Shown here one piece after another: positions 5,778 through 12,792 of a DNA stretch of 14,136 nt. Made by a program: the position numbers and the translations under genes. The notes under the pieces are model-generated. The model was given only the letters and a program-made list of their open reading frames with translations, was not told the origin of the DNA and searched no databases. The stretch's first letter is position 1, and each line of letters begins with the position of its first letter. Source of the DNA: an uncultured Eubacterium sp. (GTDB lineage: Bacteria > Bacillota > Clostridia > Lachnospirales > Lachnospiraceae); assembly GCA_910586045.1 (NCBI GenBank), contig CAJUIH010000096.1, forward strand, positions 1 through 14,136. Direction: 5' to 3'.

Positions 5778-8756
5778 TTATTCGATCTTCACAAAATACC
5801 GGAAATAAAGATTCACAATCGAACCGTCAATTTCACCCCGTCTGTTTTCCTCAACCAGCCGCCTTGTAATATTCGTTCTGGCCGTTTGATGAAACGCGAT
5901 TTTTTTCAAGATCGGCTCCCCAAAACCACACAGCCATTCCAGCTCAAATTTGCTGTAGTCAAAGTCGTCCATAGAACCCAGGAAACGAAACGCCGGATTG
6001 TCCGCATGAAGCAATTCCTCCTTTAATTCCTTTGCGTGGATCAATTTTTTATCCAGATACAACTGATACAAAAGGGTCAGGACTTCTTCATAAGGATGCG
6101 GCACGCAGTCCTTTCCGACCTTTTTGATCCGGTCCAGGTTTTCAAAAACGATCCGTTCAAACGCCGCGTCCGGTTCCCGAACGCCGCACATTACGGCGGC
6201 GCCATAGACCTCATAAGCCTCCCAGCCGTCCGCTTTCCAGCCCGCGAAAAATTGCCGGATCCTTTCCTGATTTTTTTCACTGCAGACCGGATAAATACCA
6301 ACCGCCGCCAATGCTTTTTCCGCGCAGAGCAATGCTCCAATATCCCCCGTATACTTTTCCTGGTACGCCTGATAAAAAGCCTCGGAAACCTTTTGCAGCA
6401 GGCGGTAATCGTTACGGATGCGCATCGGTTCTGTTTCCGCAGCCAGCAGGCAGACCAGGGTATGCAAAAGCCTGCCCAGTGCACAGTCATTCCTTTGAAA
6501 GTCCGCGGACTGCTTCCGCCAATCCCATCGGTTCTGTCCGCAGACAGAAAGCAGCCGGAAAATCGTCTCTTTATTTTCCTCATAACCGCGCGCATCCAGA
6601 TTTTCCGCCACACAGTCCAAAGCCAGTTCCATCAGTTCTTCATCTAACGGAATCCATGCGCACAGCAAAAGGACTTTCCACAATGTATCGTCATGCTTCT
6701 TTTGATCTTCCGATTTCAAATGCCGGATTACCGTCTTCACATAATCCAAACCATCCGCTTCCAGCGGAAGCACTTCGATCCGGTTTTGTACAAGCGTACG
6801 CCACAGGTCTGTTTTTTCCATACACCGAATCATAACGAACAATTCAAACCGGCTGACCGCGCATGCCTGTACATTTGCCGCTTTCGCGTCCGCCAAAACC
6901 AGACGCCCGCCACGGCCCGCAGCACCGATCAACTCCAGGACGCTTTTTATATAAAACACAAAAACCTCTTTTGCCTGCGCATACTTGTCCGTCATCCTCA
7001 TATTATTCGCCAGATAGAAATAATAATCTTTTACCTCCCGCCGCAAAGCTTCAAAAACCGCAGAACCGCCGTCAGTTGTTTCCAATTTGCGTTGTTCTTT
7101 CATTTCCTGTACCAGTCGGTAGATATCCTGAAAAAACGGTTCATGCAGCCAAGATGCGTCCAGCTCGTTTAAGATACCCGCATCACAGTAAGCAAACTCC
7201 GGCAAGTCCGATAACTGCGACCGAATGGATTCTAAATGGACCGCCGCTGTTTCCTCCTGGATGCGGTCATAAATATCCTTTTGCAAATCCGTCCCCAGCT
7301 TCCAGCTTCTGATTATATGCGCAATCCGCAGACGGTTAGATTGTGCCAGATAATAGGAAACATACTGCTTGTTTTCCAAAAACAATTCCAAAGCCTTGCA
7401 TACCGCCTGGTAAGTCTTTCCAAAATCCTCCAGTAAATAATAAATATACGCCTGTTTCGCATAAGCCTGCCCGTCACGGCCTAAAAAATCATAATACGCC
7501 GCCAGTTTTCGAAGACTTTCAAAATCAAATTCCATTGCCAGGCTGCCTATTTGATTTTCCAAATGCGGCACAATAACCGTCCGCGCCTCGACCCGTTCCT
7601 CATTCGGCCGAAACCATTCCATCCGGTTCACCCCGCTCTTTCGCAGCGCGCCGGCCAATACATCATATGGGTTTCCCAAATCAACATCGTCTTTTTCCAA
7701 ACACCCGGCAATCTTTTCCAATAACGCGTACGCATCCTGCCCGTCCTTTTCCTTTTGGCCCAAAGCCCATATCGTATCCCCATGGATCGAAAGGCCGCAT
7801 TTGGACAAGCCTTTTTCCAGATATCTGCGCAATATATAATCCAGGTTCAGAAAAGGCGCTAAATAAGCCCGGGCGTCTTCCAGATCCGAAGCCTCTCCGC
7901 TGTCGCGGCGCTGTATCCGGTCCAGCACCGCAAATACGCCTTTCACATCTGCGCCGTCTATACCGGAATCACCATTTGCTCTTGTATCGTGATTCGTATA
8001 AATCACATGAACGCCAAAATTTTTAAAATACGCAGACTCGTAGTTCGATTCCTCTTTTTCACTTTCCAGGAAATAAACCTGCTGGCTATTCTCCCCCGCA
8101 CAGTCTTTGGCTTTGATCCAAGAAAGTATCTGCAAAAAGTCCGGATCCCGCAGCGAGAATCCCAAAAACAACACGACATTTTTCGCAAACACAGACTTTA
8201 CAAACGTTTCAATTAAATGAAAATCACTGCTGTATGCCGTATAATCCTCTTCTTTTAAGATAAAATTATCATGCGCAAAATCACCGTGCATTTTAATCAG
8301 CGTTTTTCCATTTGCCGCACAAAACAAATCCTGATCTTTACAAACCGTTTGATACGGATATCCCTGGCGGTTTAGTTCCCGTTCCAGCAAATCCGTATAA
8401 TTTGTCGTGATCAATGTATGGACATCCAACTCCGCAATCCTTTTATGAAACGCATTCGGCTGGAGCGGCTCCTGGTAGCGGAAAATCTTTTTACTAAGCT
8501 GCGTATACGCTTTCTTTCCGCGCGCATGAAAATAATACTGCGGGATTCTGGTATCCATCCCATCCTCATATTGCATCTGCAGATGGCTGCAGAATTGTTT
8601 GGCCGCATCCTTTCTGGACGGAACGCCGCTGGCAGTATCCACCCCGGATCCCACAACCACAACCAGTTTTTTCGCTTTATATGCCTCCCGCAAAATTCGT
8701 ATGGATTCCTCTACAAACGCATTTTTTTCTACCTGATCCGTATGGCTTTCAGACAT
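5778..8756 (-). CDS. SIR2-family protein with long C-terminal helical region, candidate anti-phage NADase
   Basis: The 992-residue protein has an N-terminal SIR2-like domain (about 20-260): NAD-binding loop VGSGVDTASGVPS (35-47), TTNYTD (117-122, with Asn119), catalytic-type His157 in KMHGDF, and FLGFSLRDPDF (197-207). The remaining 700 residues are mostly helical. Residues about 412-480 look TPR-like (paired helices with YYDFLGR and AYIYYLLEDFGKTYQA), and no membrane segment is seen. SIR2 domains in this setting usually hydrolyse NAD+ to stop phage growth, as in DSR1/DSR2 and ThsA; the size matches single-gene DSR-type defence proteins. That function here is inference from architecture. ATG 8756 is supported by AGAGGAG eight bases upstream. 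It has its own extended -10 promoter. The frameshifted nucleotidyltransferase gene follows 46 bases after its stop; mobile-element DNA lies upstream. Confidence 0.9.
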   Translation of the reverse strand: MSESHTDQVEKNAFVEESIRILREAYKAKKLVVVVGSGVDTASGVPSRKDAAKQFCSHLQMQYEDGMDTRIPQYYFHARGKKAYTQLSKKIFRYQEPLQPNAFHKRIAELDVHTLITTNYTDLLERELNRQGYPYQTVCKDQDLFCAANGKTLIKMHGDFAHDNFILKEEDYTAYSSDFHLIETFVKSVFAKNVVLFLGFSLRDPDFLQILSWIKAKDCAGENSQQVYFLESEKEESNYESAYFKNFGVHVIYTNHDTRANGDSGIDGADVKGVFAVLDRIQRRDSGEASDLEDARAYLAPFLNLDYILRRYLEKGLSKCGLSIHGDTIWALGQKEKDGQDAYALLEKIAGCLEKDDVDLGNPYDVLAGALRKSGVNRMEWFRPNEERVEARTVIVPHLENQIGSLAMEFDFESLRKLAAYYDFLGRDGQAYAKQAYIYYLLEDFGKTYQAVCKALELFLENKQYVSYYLAQSNRLRIAHIIRSWKLGTDLQKDIYDRIQEETAAVHLESIRSQLSDLPEFAYCDAGILNELDASWLHEPFFQDIYRLVQEMKEQRKLETTDGGSAVFEALRREVKDYYFYLANNMRMTDKYAQAKEVFVFYIKSVLELIGAAGRGGRLVLADAKAANVQACAVSRFELFVMIRCMEKTDLWRTLVQNRIEVLPLEADGLDYVKTVIRHLKSEDQKKHDDTLWKVLLLCAWIPLDEELMELALDCVAENLDARGYEENKETIFRLLSVCGQNRWDWRKQSADFQRNDCALGRLLHTLVCLLAAETEPMRIRNDYRLLQKVSEAFYQAYQEKYTGDIGALLCAEKALAAVGIYPVCSEKNQERIRQFFAGWKADGWEAYEVYGAAVMCGVREPDAAFERIVFENLDRIKKVGKDCVPHPYEEVLTLLYQLYLDKKLIHAKELKEELLHADNPAFRFLGSMDDFDYSKFELEWLCGFGEPILKKIAFHQTARTNITRRLVEENRRGEIDGSIVNLYFRYFVKIE

Positions 8757-8806
8757 AATTCGAACTCCTCTCTGCTAATGCCCCCATTTTTTCCTAAATA
8801 TGTCTT

Positions 8807-8815
8807 ATCATACCA
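8807..8815 (-). promoter_or_regulatory. extended -10 promoter for the SIR2 gene
   Basis: On the minus strand TGGTATGAT fits an extended -10 element (TGnTATnAT) about 45-50 bases before the ATG at 8756, in AT-rich DNA. No good -35 at 16-18 bases is visible, which extended -10 promoters tolerate. Confidence 0.5.
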
Positions 8816-8930
8816 TATTTTTCTTATACTTACATCTTTTTTTGGCAAATTTTTACAAACAGGAATGGGTGATGCTTGCACATAAATGTAAGCTTAATTT
8901 ACCGGAATTAGAGGTTTTCCACTTCCACAC

Positions 8931-9521
8931 ATGAAAGCACCCTTATGTCAAGCCCACGGCAAAATAACTATCATTAAAATATACAATCCAATTTATACGC
9001 TATTTTTATATGAAAAAGGGCTAAAAGGCATGGAGCCAGAGCAGCGAAAGGAAAAACGCCTGGCAGAGGAGGCACCCGTGTGGGAAAAGTTCTGGGCATG
9101 GCTTGGGACATTGGAACCACTTGGAGGCAGCAAGCTGGAAAAAGCGGTCAACTACGCATGGAACCACAAAGAAACCTTATGCAGCTATATGTTGGACGGC
9201 AGGTGCGAACTGTCAAACAACGCAGCCGAAAGGCGTGCCAAATCCTATGCCATAGGCAGGAAGAACTCCCTGTTCCATACATCTGTGCCGGGTGCAGAAG
9301 CAAGTGCGCTTGTTTACAGTATCATAGAAACTGCAAAAGCCAATAAGCTGAATGTATTCCAGTACCTCTATATGGTGTTACTGTATATGCCAGAACATAA
9401 AGGGGATCCTGCTGCAGTTGAAACGCTGCTCCCTTGGAGCGAATTTATCAAGGAACACTGCATGGGGTTGATTGATGTTGAAACGATAACGCCTGAAAAT
9501 AAGCCACCTCTACCGACATAA
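8931..9521 (+). pseudogene. IS66-family transposase, C-terminal fragment
   Basis: Remnant of an IS66 TnpC transposase, a DDE enzyme usually around 450-550 residues. Only about 180 residues of family-like sequence remain, from about base 8982 (LFLYEKGLKGM) to the stop. Diagnostic is CELSNNAAERRAKSYAIGRK followed by NSLFHTSVPGAEASALVYS and IIETAKANKLNVFQYLYMVL; the Glu in NNAAER is the family's catalytic Glu. The two catalytic Asp and the N-terminal zinc/helix regions are absent, so it cannot act as a transposase. The ATG at 8931 lies in sequence that does not resemble IS66, and the first family-internal ATG is 9030; neither is likely a natural start. No tnpA or tnpB is present. Confidence 0.88.
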
Positions 9522-9541
9522 TACACTGTTATTCCGAAATA

Positions 9542-9590
9542 CCAGATTTCTTCACAAGTTTGCTAACGGAGAAATCTGGCATTTATTTTT
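9542..9590 (+). terminator. intrinsic terminator after the IS66 remnant
   Basis: CCAGATTTCT (9542-9551) and AGAAATCTGG (9570-9579) make a perfect 10-bp stem with an 18-base interval, part of which can pair further (a T-G and a C-G pair). The T-rich stretch CATTTATTTTTT follows. It lies about 20 bases after the transposase stop. Confidence 0.75.
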
Positions 9591-9604
9591 TATAGTATAC
9601 ATTA

Positions 9605-9928
9605 AAATCGATCAAATATGGAACGGTAGGTTATTCATCGCTTACGGATATTGATGAAAAGATAGCAAAAACCGAGGAGGAAATACGGCAGCTTCAAAAT
9701 AAAAAGAAGAAGCTGCTGAATGAAAAGAAAGCGTCAGAGCGGAAAGCAAGGACGCGCCGCCTCATTGAGCGCGGGGCGATTCTGGAAAGCCTGCTGGAAC
9801 AGCCGGAGCAGTACGACAACGGGCAGATAAAATGTCTTCTGGAAACTGCGCTGCGGACACCACAGGCACAGGAGTTTTTACGGCAGTCTGATACTGGCGG
9901 CGGGGCAGTTCGCAATCCCTTGTCCTGA
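9605..9928 (+). pseudogene. DUF3847-like small protein, start codon missing
   Basis: An open frame from 9605 to TGA 9926-9928 encodes a charged coiled-coil N-terminal part (DIDEKIAKTEEEIRQLQNK, then lysine-rich) followed by ARTRRLIERGAILESLL and a C-terminal part. This matches the small DUF3847-type proteins usually encoded just before MobA/MobL relaxases in clostridial elements; their role is unknown. No ATG, GTG or TTG exists in frame upstream of the coiled coil. The frame begins after a TAA at 9602 and the upstream sequence (YGTVGYSSLT) does not look native, so the 5' end was probably replaced, perhaps when the IS66 remnant was joined here. ATT 9650 is the only near-start and lacks a ribosome binding site. 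Confidence 0.65.
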
Positions 9929-10028
9929 CAAGGGCGCACTTATGCACCCTAAAGGGTGCCGTGCGCCCTGCGGGGCATGACCGCTTCGCAGCCACAGGGG
10001 AACAAGGTTCCCCTACGGGCTCACGCCC
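9917..10028 (-). other. oriT: oriT with MOBQ/RSF1010-type nic region
   Basis: The minus strand carries TAAGTGCGCCCT (complement of 9931-9942), identical to the core of the RSF1010/R1162 oriT as I remember it. It is preceded on that strand by the inverted repeat GCACCCT-TT-AGGGTGC (9944-9959), the same repeat-then-nic order as RSF1010. By analogy the relaxase would cut TAAGTG^CGCCCT, between bases 9937 and 9936. An outer repeat GGGCGCAC (9932-9939) with GTGCGCCC (9961-9968) and an 18-bp palindrome CCCTTGTC-CT-GACAAGGG (9917-9934) surround it. A partial second core, CCGTGCGCCCTGC, lies on the plus strand at 9959-9971. It sits directly before the MobA/MobL relaxase gene, as expected. Confidence 0.8.
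9996..10028. repeat. GC-rich hairpins in the oriT region
   Basis: AGGGGAAC-AAG-GTTCCCCT (9996-10014) is a perfect 8-bp hairpin with a three-base loop. GGGC-TCAC-GCCC (10017-10028) follows at once. Neither is followed by a T-tract, so they are more likely part of the transfer origin or a leader structure than terminators. Confidence 0.55.
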
Positions 10029-10114
10029 TACCCCTTGCGAACTCCATTCTCAGTAAAACCTATTATGCGGATGTGCTGTGTTCTGCTGAAGATGAAGTAT
10101 GAATGTGCCGCCTG

Positions 10115-10132
10115 AAAGGAGGTTTGCGTCTG
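10115..10132 (+). promoter_or_regulatory. ribosome binding site pointing to a CTG start for the relaxase
   Basis: AAAGGAGG (10115-10122) is a full Shine-Dalgarno sequence. Seven bases later comes CTG (10130-10132), exactly where MobA/MobL proteins begin (M-AVYHCSIKII). The in-frame TTG at 10124 is one base away, too close, and ATG 10103 lies upstream of the site. Confidence 0.55.
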
Positions 10133-11572
10133 GCAGTCTATCATTGCAGTATAAAAATAATAGGCAGGGGAGGAACAAAGCCGAGGTCTGCAGTTGCGTC
10201 GGCGGCATACCGCAGCGGCACGAAAATGACAAATGAATATGACGGCGTTACACATGACTACACAAGGAAACAGGGGGTTGTTTACAGTGAGATTATGCTG
10301 CCGGCACATGCGCCTGAAAAATTTTCGGAGCGTTCTGTCTTATGGAACTCTGTTGAAAAAATTGAAAAGAGCGGCAATGCGCAACTTGCAAGGGAAGTCG
10401 AAGTTTCACTTCCAAGGGAGCTGGACAGGGAAAGCCAGGTGCAGCTTGTGAAAGATTATGTAAATAGATGTTTCGTGTCAGCCGGGATGTGCGCCGATTT
10501 TTCCATCCACGACAGGCAGGACGGCAACCCGCACGCGCACATCATGCTTACAATGCGCCCTCTGGAACAGTCCGGGGAATGGGGAGCGAAATGCCGGAAA
10601 GAATATATCCTTGATAAAGACGGGAACCGGATAAGAAAAGCAGACGGAAAATATAAAAGCAGGAGAGCCGACACGACCGACTGGAATGACAGGGGGAAAG
10701 CGGAGGAATGGCGTAAGGCATGGGCGGATTATGTGAACCGTTCGCTTGCAGAACAGGGAATCTATGAAAAAGTAGACCACCGTTCCTATAAGCGTCAGGG
10801 CATTGAAAAAATCCCGTCTGTACATATGGGGGCGGCGGCTTCGCAGATGGAGAGGCGGGGAATGTCCACTGGCAGGGGCATGGAGAACAGGCGGATTGCA
10901 GAACAGAACCGCCTGCTGGAAGAAACAGGGCGCAAAATCGCGGGGCTGTGCCTTTATCTGAAAAAACTGAATGAACAGAAAGAAGAGGATGAGCGCAGGC
11001 CGGCACTTGCAGATTTGTTTGATGAAGCCATGAACAGGGCGCTCAGGGATGGAAAACGCAGTGACGCGGTAGATTTTGCCGACGGTGCGGCATTTTTGCG
11101 GGAAAACAGCATTGAATCCATACAGGAGCTTCAGGAGACGGCATCGGAATTGTGGAGCCGGTGCAGGCATGTTACAGAACAGGGCAAACAGGTGGAAGGC
11201 AGGCTGCATGAGCGGCAGGAAATGATCCGGCAGGCACATGTCTACCGCGAAAATCGTGAGTGCTATGTCCAGTATAAAAAGACAAAACCGCGCAAACAGG
11301 CGGATTTTGCGGAAAGGCACCGGACGGAGCTTGCGCTTTACAGCCATGCGGAGCGGTATTTGACTGAGCATACCGCTGACCGGAAAGTAACACTGGGGGC
11401 ATGGAAAGCCGATGCTGCCAGGCTTGCATCGGAGAAAGACCGGCTGTATGACGAAATGTGCGGGTTAAGGGATAAAGCGAAAGAAGCCAGCGCTGTTATG
11501 CGGGATGTGAAACGGGTGGTGCAGCTGGAGCAGCCACAGAAACAGGTAAAAAGCCGGGATATGGGATTGTAA
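10130..11572 (+). CDS. mobA: MobA/MobL-family (MOBQ) relaxase
   Basis: Conjugative relaxase expected to nick the adjacent oriT, bind the 5' end covalently and pilot the strand through a helper conjugation system. In 480 residues from CTG 10130, the N-terminal relaxase domain covers about 1-225: AVYHCSIKI opens it, Tyr27 in SAAYRSG aligns with the MobA catalytic tyrosine, and the metal-binding histidines are H127 (SIHD), H135 and H137 (GNPHAHIMLTMR). The rest is charged and helical, with coiled-coil character (about 260-470) and no primase domain. Length is ordinary for clostridial MobA/TnpZ-like relaxases. The start is uncertain: CTG 10130 fits the ribosome binding site and family N-terminus; ATG 10103 gives 489 residues. 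Codon use is rich in AGG/CGG unlike the left half. Catalytic residues are intact, so it is probably functional. Confidence 0.93.
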   Translation: MAVYHCSIKIIGRGGTKPRSAVASAAYRSGTKMTNEYDGVTHDYTRKQGVVYSEIMLPAHAPEKFSERSVLWNSVEKIEKSGNAQLAREVEVSLPRELDRESQVQLVKDYVNRCFVSAGMCADFSIHDRQDGNPHAHIMLTMRPLEQSGEWGAKCRKEYILDKDGNRIRKADGKYKSRRADTTDWNDRGKAEEWRKAWADYVNRSLAEQGIYEKVDHRSYKRQGIEKIPSVHMGAAASQMERRGMSTGRGMENRRIAEQNRLLEETGRKIAGLCLYLKKLNEQKEEDERRPALADLFDEAMNRALRDGKRSDAVDFADGAAFLRENSIESIQELQETASELWSRCRHVTEQGKQVEGRLHERQEMIRQAHVYRENRECYVQYKKTKPRKQADFAERHRTELALYSHAERYLTEHTADRKVTLGAWKADAARLASEKDRLYDEMCGLRDKAKEASAVMRDVKRVVQLEQPQKQVKSRDMGL

Positions 11573-11595
11573 TTTCGTTAGAAAAATAATATAAT
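11567..11595 (+). promoter_or_regulatory. promoter for the TPR-like gene
   Basis: TTGTAA (11567-11572), spacer of 17 bases and a perfect TATAAT (11590-11595). The -35 overlaps the relaxase stop codon. The same TTGTAA-N17-TATAAT form recurs upstream of the nuclease gene at 12698. Confidence 0.75.
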
Positions 11596-11648
11596 AAAGG
11601 AAAAATAACGTACACATAAAATATATTTTGGAATGGAGGATGAAGCTG

Positions 11649-12344
11649 TTGAAACGGGTTTTCAGAATAGCTGTTTTTGGGATATGTCTTGGATTGGTTT
11701 TGCTTATTGTCCAGAAGGGGTTCCAGATTGATGAAGAAGTTTTTATGCACACTTATTGGATAATAGCGCCGGCTATTGTTATAGGGGCTGTATTGGTCAA
11801 TGTCCTCTATAATATATCTTATCAAAGGAAAATGCGCAGAATTGTCACTCTGCTAGACACAGGACACCCAAAAGAATATATTGCTGAGGTGGATAAGCTG
11901 TTGCATACAGCCAGAGGGCAGAGCCTGAGAAACATTTTAAAAATAAACCTTGCTGCCGGATATATTGAAATTAAGCAGTATGAAAAGTCAATCAGCCTGT
12001 TAGAAAATCTGGCTGGCAGGCAGCTTCCGGGTTCAGCAGTAAAAATGGTTTGCCGGCTGGATCTTTGCATGAGTTATTTTTATGTGGGACAATATGAAAA
12101 GGCTATGAGTCTGTATAATGAGAACCAGAAATTATTTGGGCAGTACAGGAACGATAAAACTTATGGCGGACATATAGCAGTGGCAGACATTTTGGCACTA
12201 ATGAGGAATGGACAGTATGACCAGGCAGAAAAACTGCTTGATACTGCGCAAAGGTTTTGGGAAGAACCACGCCTACAGAATGCTTTTCAGGAAATTGGCA
12301 AATCTCTAATTGATATGAAAAAAGAAAACAGACAGCCGGGATAA
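11649..12344 (+). CDS. membrane-anchored TPR-like protein, unknown function
   Basis: Not assigned to a named family. The product (about 231 residues from TTG 11649) has two N-terminal membrane segments, RIAVFGICLGLVLLIVQKGF and YWIIAPAIVIGAVLVNVLY, joined by a short loop. A cytoplasmic helical domain of TPR type follows: paired helices NLAAGYIEIKQYEKSISLLE, LCMSYFYVGQYEKAMSLYNE and ADILALMRNGQYDQAEKLLD each show the A/G-Y...A pattern. TPR domains bind partner proteins; no partner is evident. GGAGG (11635-11639) fits TTG 11649 at nine bases, while ATG 11640 abuts it and TTG 11628 precedes it. It has its own promoter and terminator, so it is a separate unit, apparently cargo of the element. Confidence 0.8.
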   Translation: MKRVFRIAVFGICLGLVLLIVQKGFQIDEEVFMHTYWIIAPAIVIGAVLVNVLYNISYQRKMRRIVTLLDTGHPKEYIAEVDKLLHTARGQSLRNILKINLAAGYIEIKQYEKSISLLENLAGRQLPGSAVKMVCRLDLCMSYFYVGQYEKAMSLYNENQKLFGQYRNDKTYGGHIAVADILALMRNGQYDQAEKLLDTAQRFWEEPRLQNAFQEIGKSLIDMKKENRQPG

Positions 12345-12364
12345 CAGATGCCGGCTGCTTATTT
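12333..12364 (+). terminator. intrinsic terminator overlapping the TPR-like gene stop
   Basis: CAGCCGG (12333-12339) and CCGGCTG (12351-12357) form a perfect 7-bp GC-rich stem; the stop codon (12342-12344) lies in the 11-base loop. A modest T-rich tail CTTATTTG follows. Confidence 0.6.
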
Positions 12365-12464
12365 GAAAATTAAACAACAATTACTAAGGCAATGATTAAC
12401 AGGTGGCAAAGCCAATAAAAAATTTTACCGCCATTTTTGTTCTATAACAGAAAGGAAAGGGGAT

Positions 12465-12650
12465 ATGCGGGAAACACAGCGCAGCATGGTTACGGATGAA
12501 ACACAGCGTATTAGAAAGACGATAGGCAGAACGGTGTTTGAAGTCACACTGCATTTCAGCAGTGCAAGCACAGAGAATCCATACGATAAACTAAAACGAA
12601 TTATTTTAAATGACTGTACAAATCTAAGGAAAATCCCTAACAAAGAGTAA
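12465..12650 (+). CDS. tnpW: TnpW-family transposon-encoded protein
   Basis: Small 61-residue protein of the TnpW family first named in clostridial Tn4451-type elements; its function is not established. The family-like core is RKTIGRTVFEVTLHFS (about 17-32), then STENPYDKLKRIILND (about 35-50). AAAGGAAAGGGG lies just upstream of ATG 12465, a good ribosome binding site. Length is normal for the family. A second, broken copy of the same family lies at 13767-13939, on the far side of the nuclease gene. Confidence 0.8.
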   Translation: MRETQRSMVTDETQRIRKTIGRTVFEVTLHFSSASTENPYDKLKRIILNDCTNLRKIPNKE

Positions 12651-12697
12651 CAGGGCAGGATGAAATGGAGGGTGTACGAAATTTAATGTGGATTTTA

Positions 12698-12726
12698 TTG
12701 TAAAGACAAACGTTTTTTTGTATAAT
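12698..12726 (+). promoter_or_regulatory. promoter for the PD-(D/E)XK nuclease gene
   Basis: TTGTAA (12698-12703), 17-base spacer, perfect TATAAT (12721-12726). The expected start point is near 12733, which makes the in-frame GTG at 12733 an unlikely start codon and supports GTG 12793. Confidence 0.75.
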
Positions 12727-12792
12727 TGAGATGTGGAAAGAGTAAGCTATACCGTATCTCCTACCACAGATTTTAGAAATCGAGGTGATAAG

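Noticed and set aside
6036..6835. Open frames of 170-200 codons on the plus strand
   Set aside because: They are antisense to the SIR2 gene, overlap one another in different frames and have low-complexity, basic translations with no ribosome binding sites.
9917..9968. Intrinsic terminator made of the GC-rich hairpins after the DUF3847-like gene
   Set aside because: No T-tract follows, and the match to the RSF1010-type nic core plus the relaxase next door explain the structure better.
10478..11371. A 297-codon open frame on the minus strand
   Set aside because: It lies antisense to the relaxase, whose motifs and ribosome binding site are clear. Its product is rich in Phe, Pro, Cys and His without any motif, as expected of a mirror frame.
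12733..12792. Upstream GTG start for the nuclease gene
   Set aside because: It falls at the predicted transcription start and has no ribosome binding site; GTG 12793 has one.
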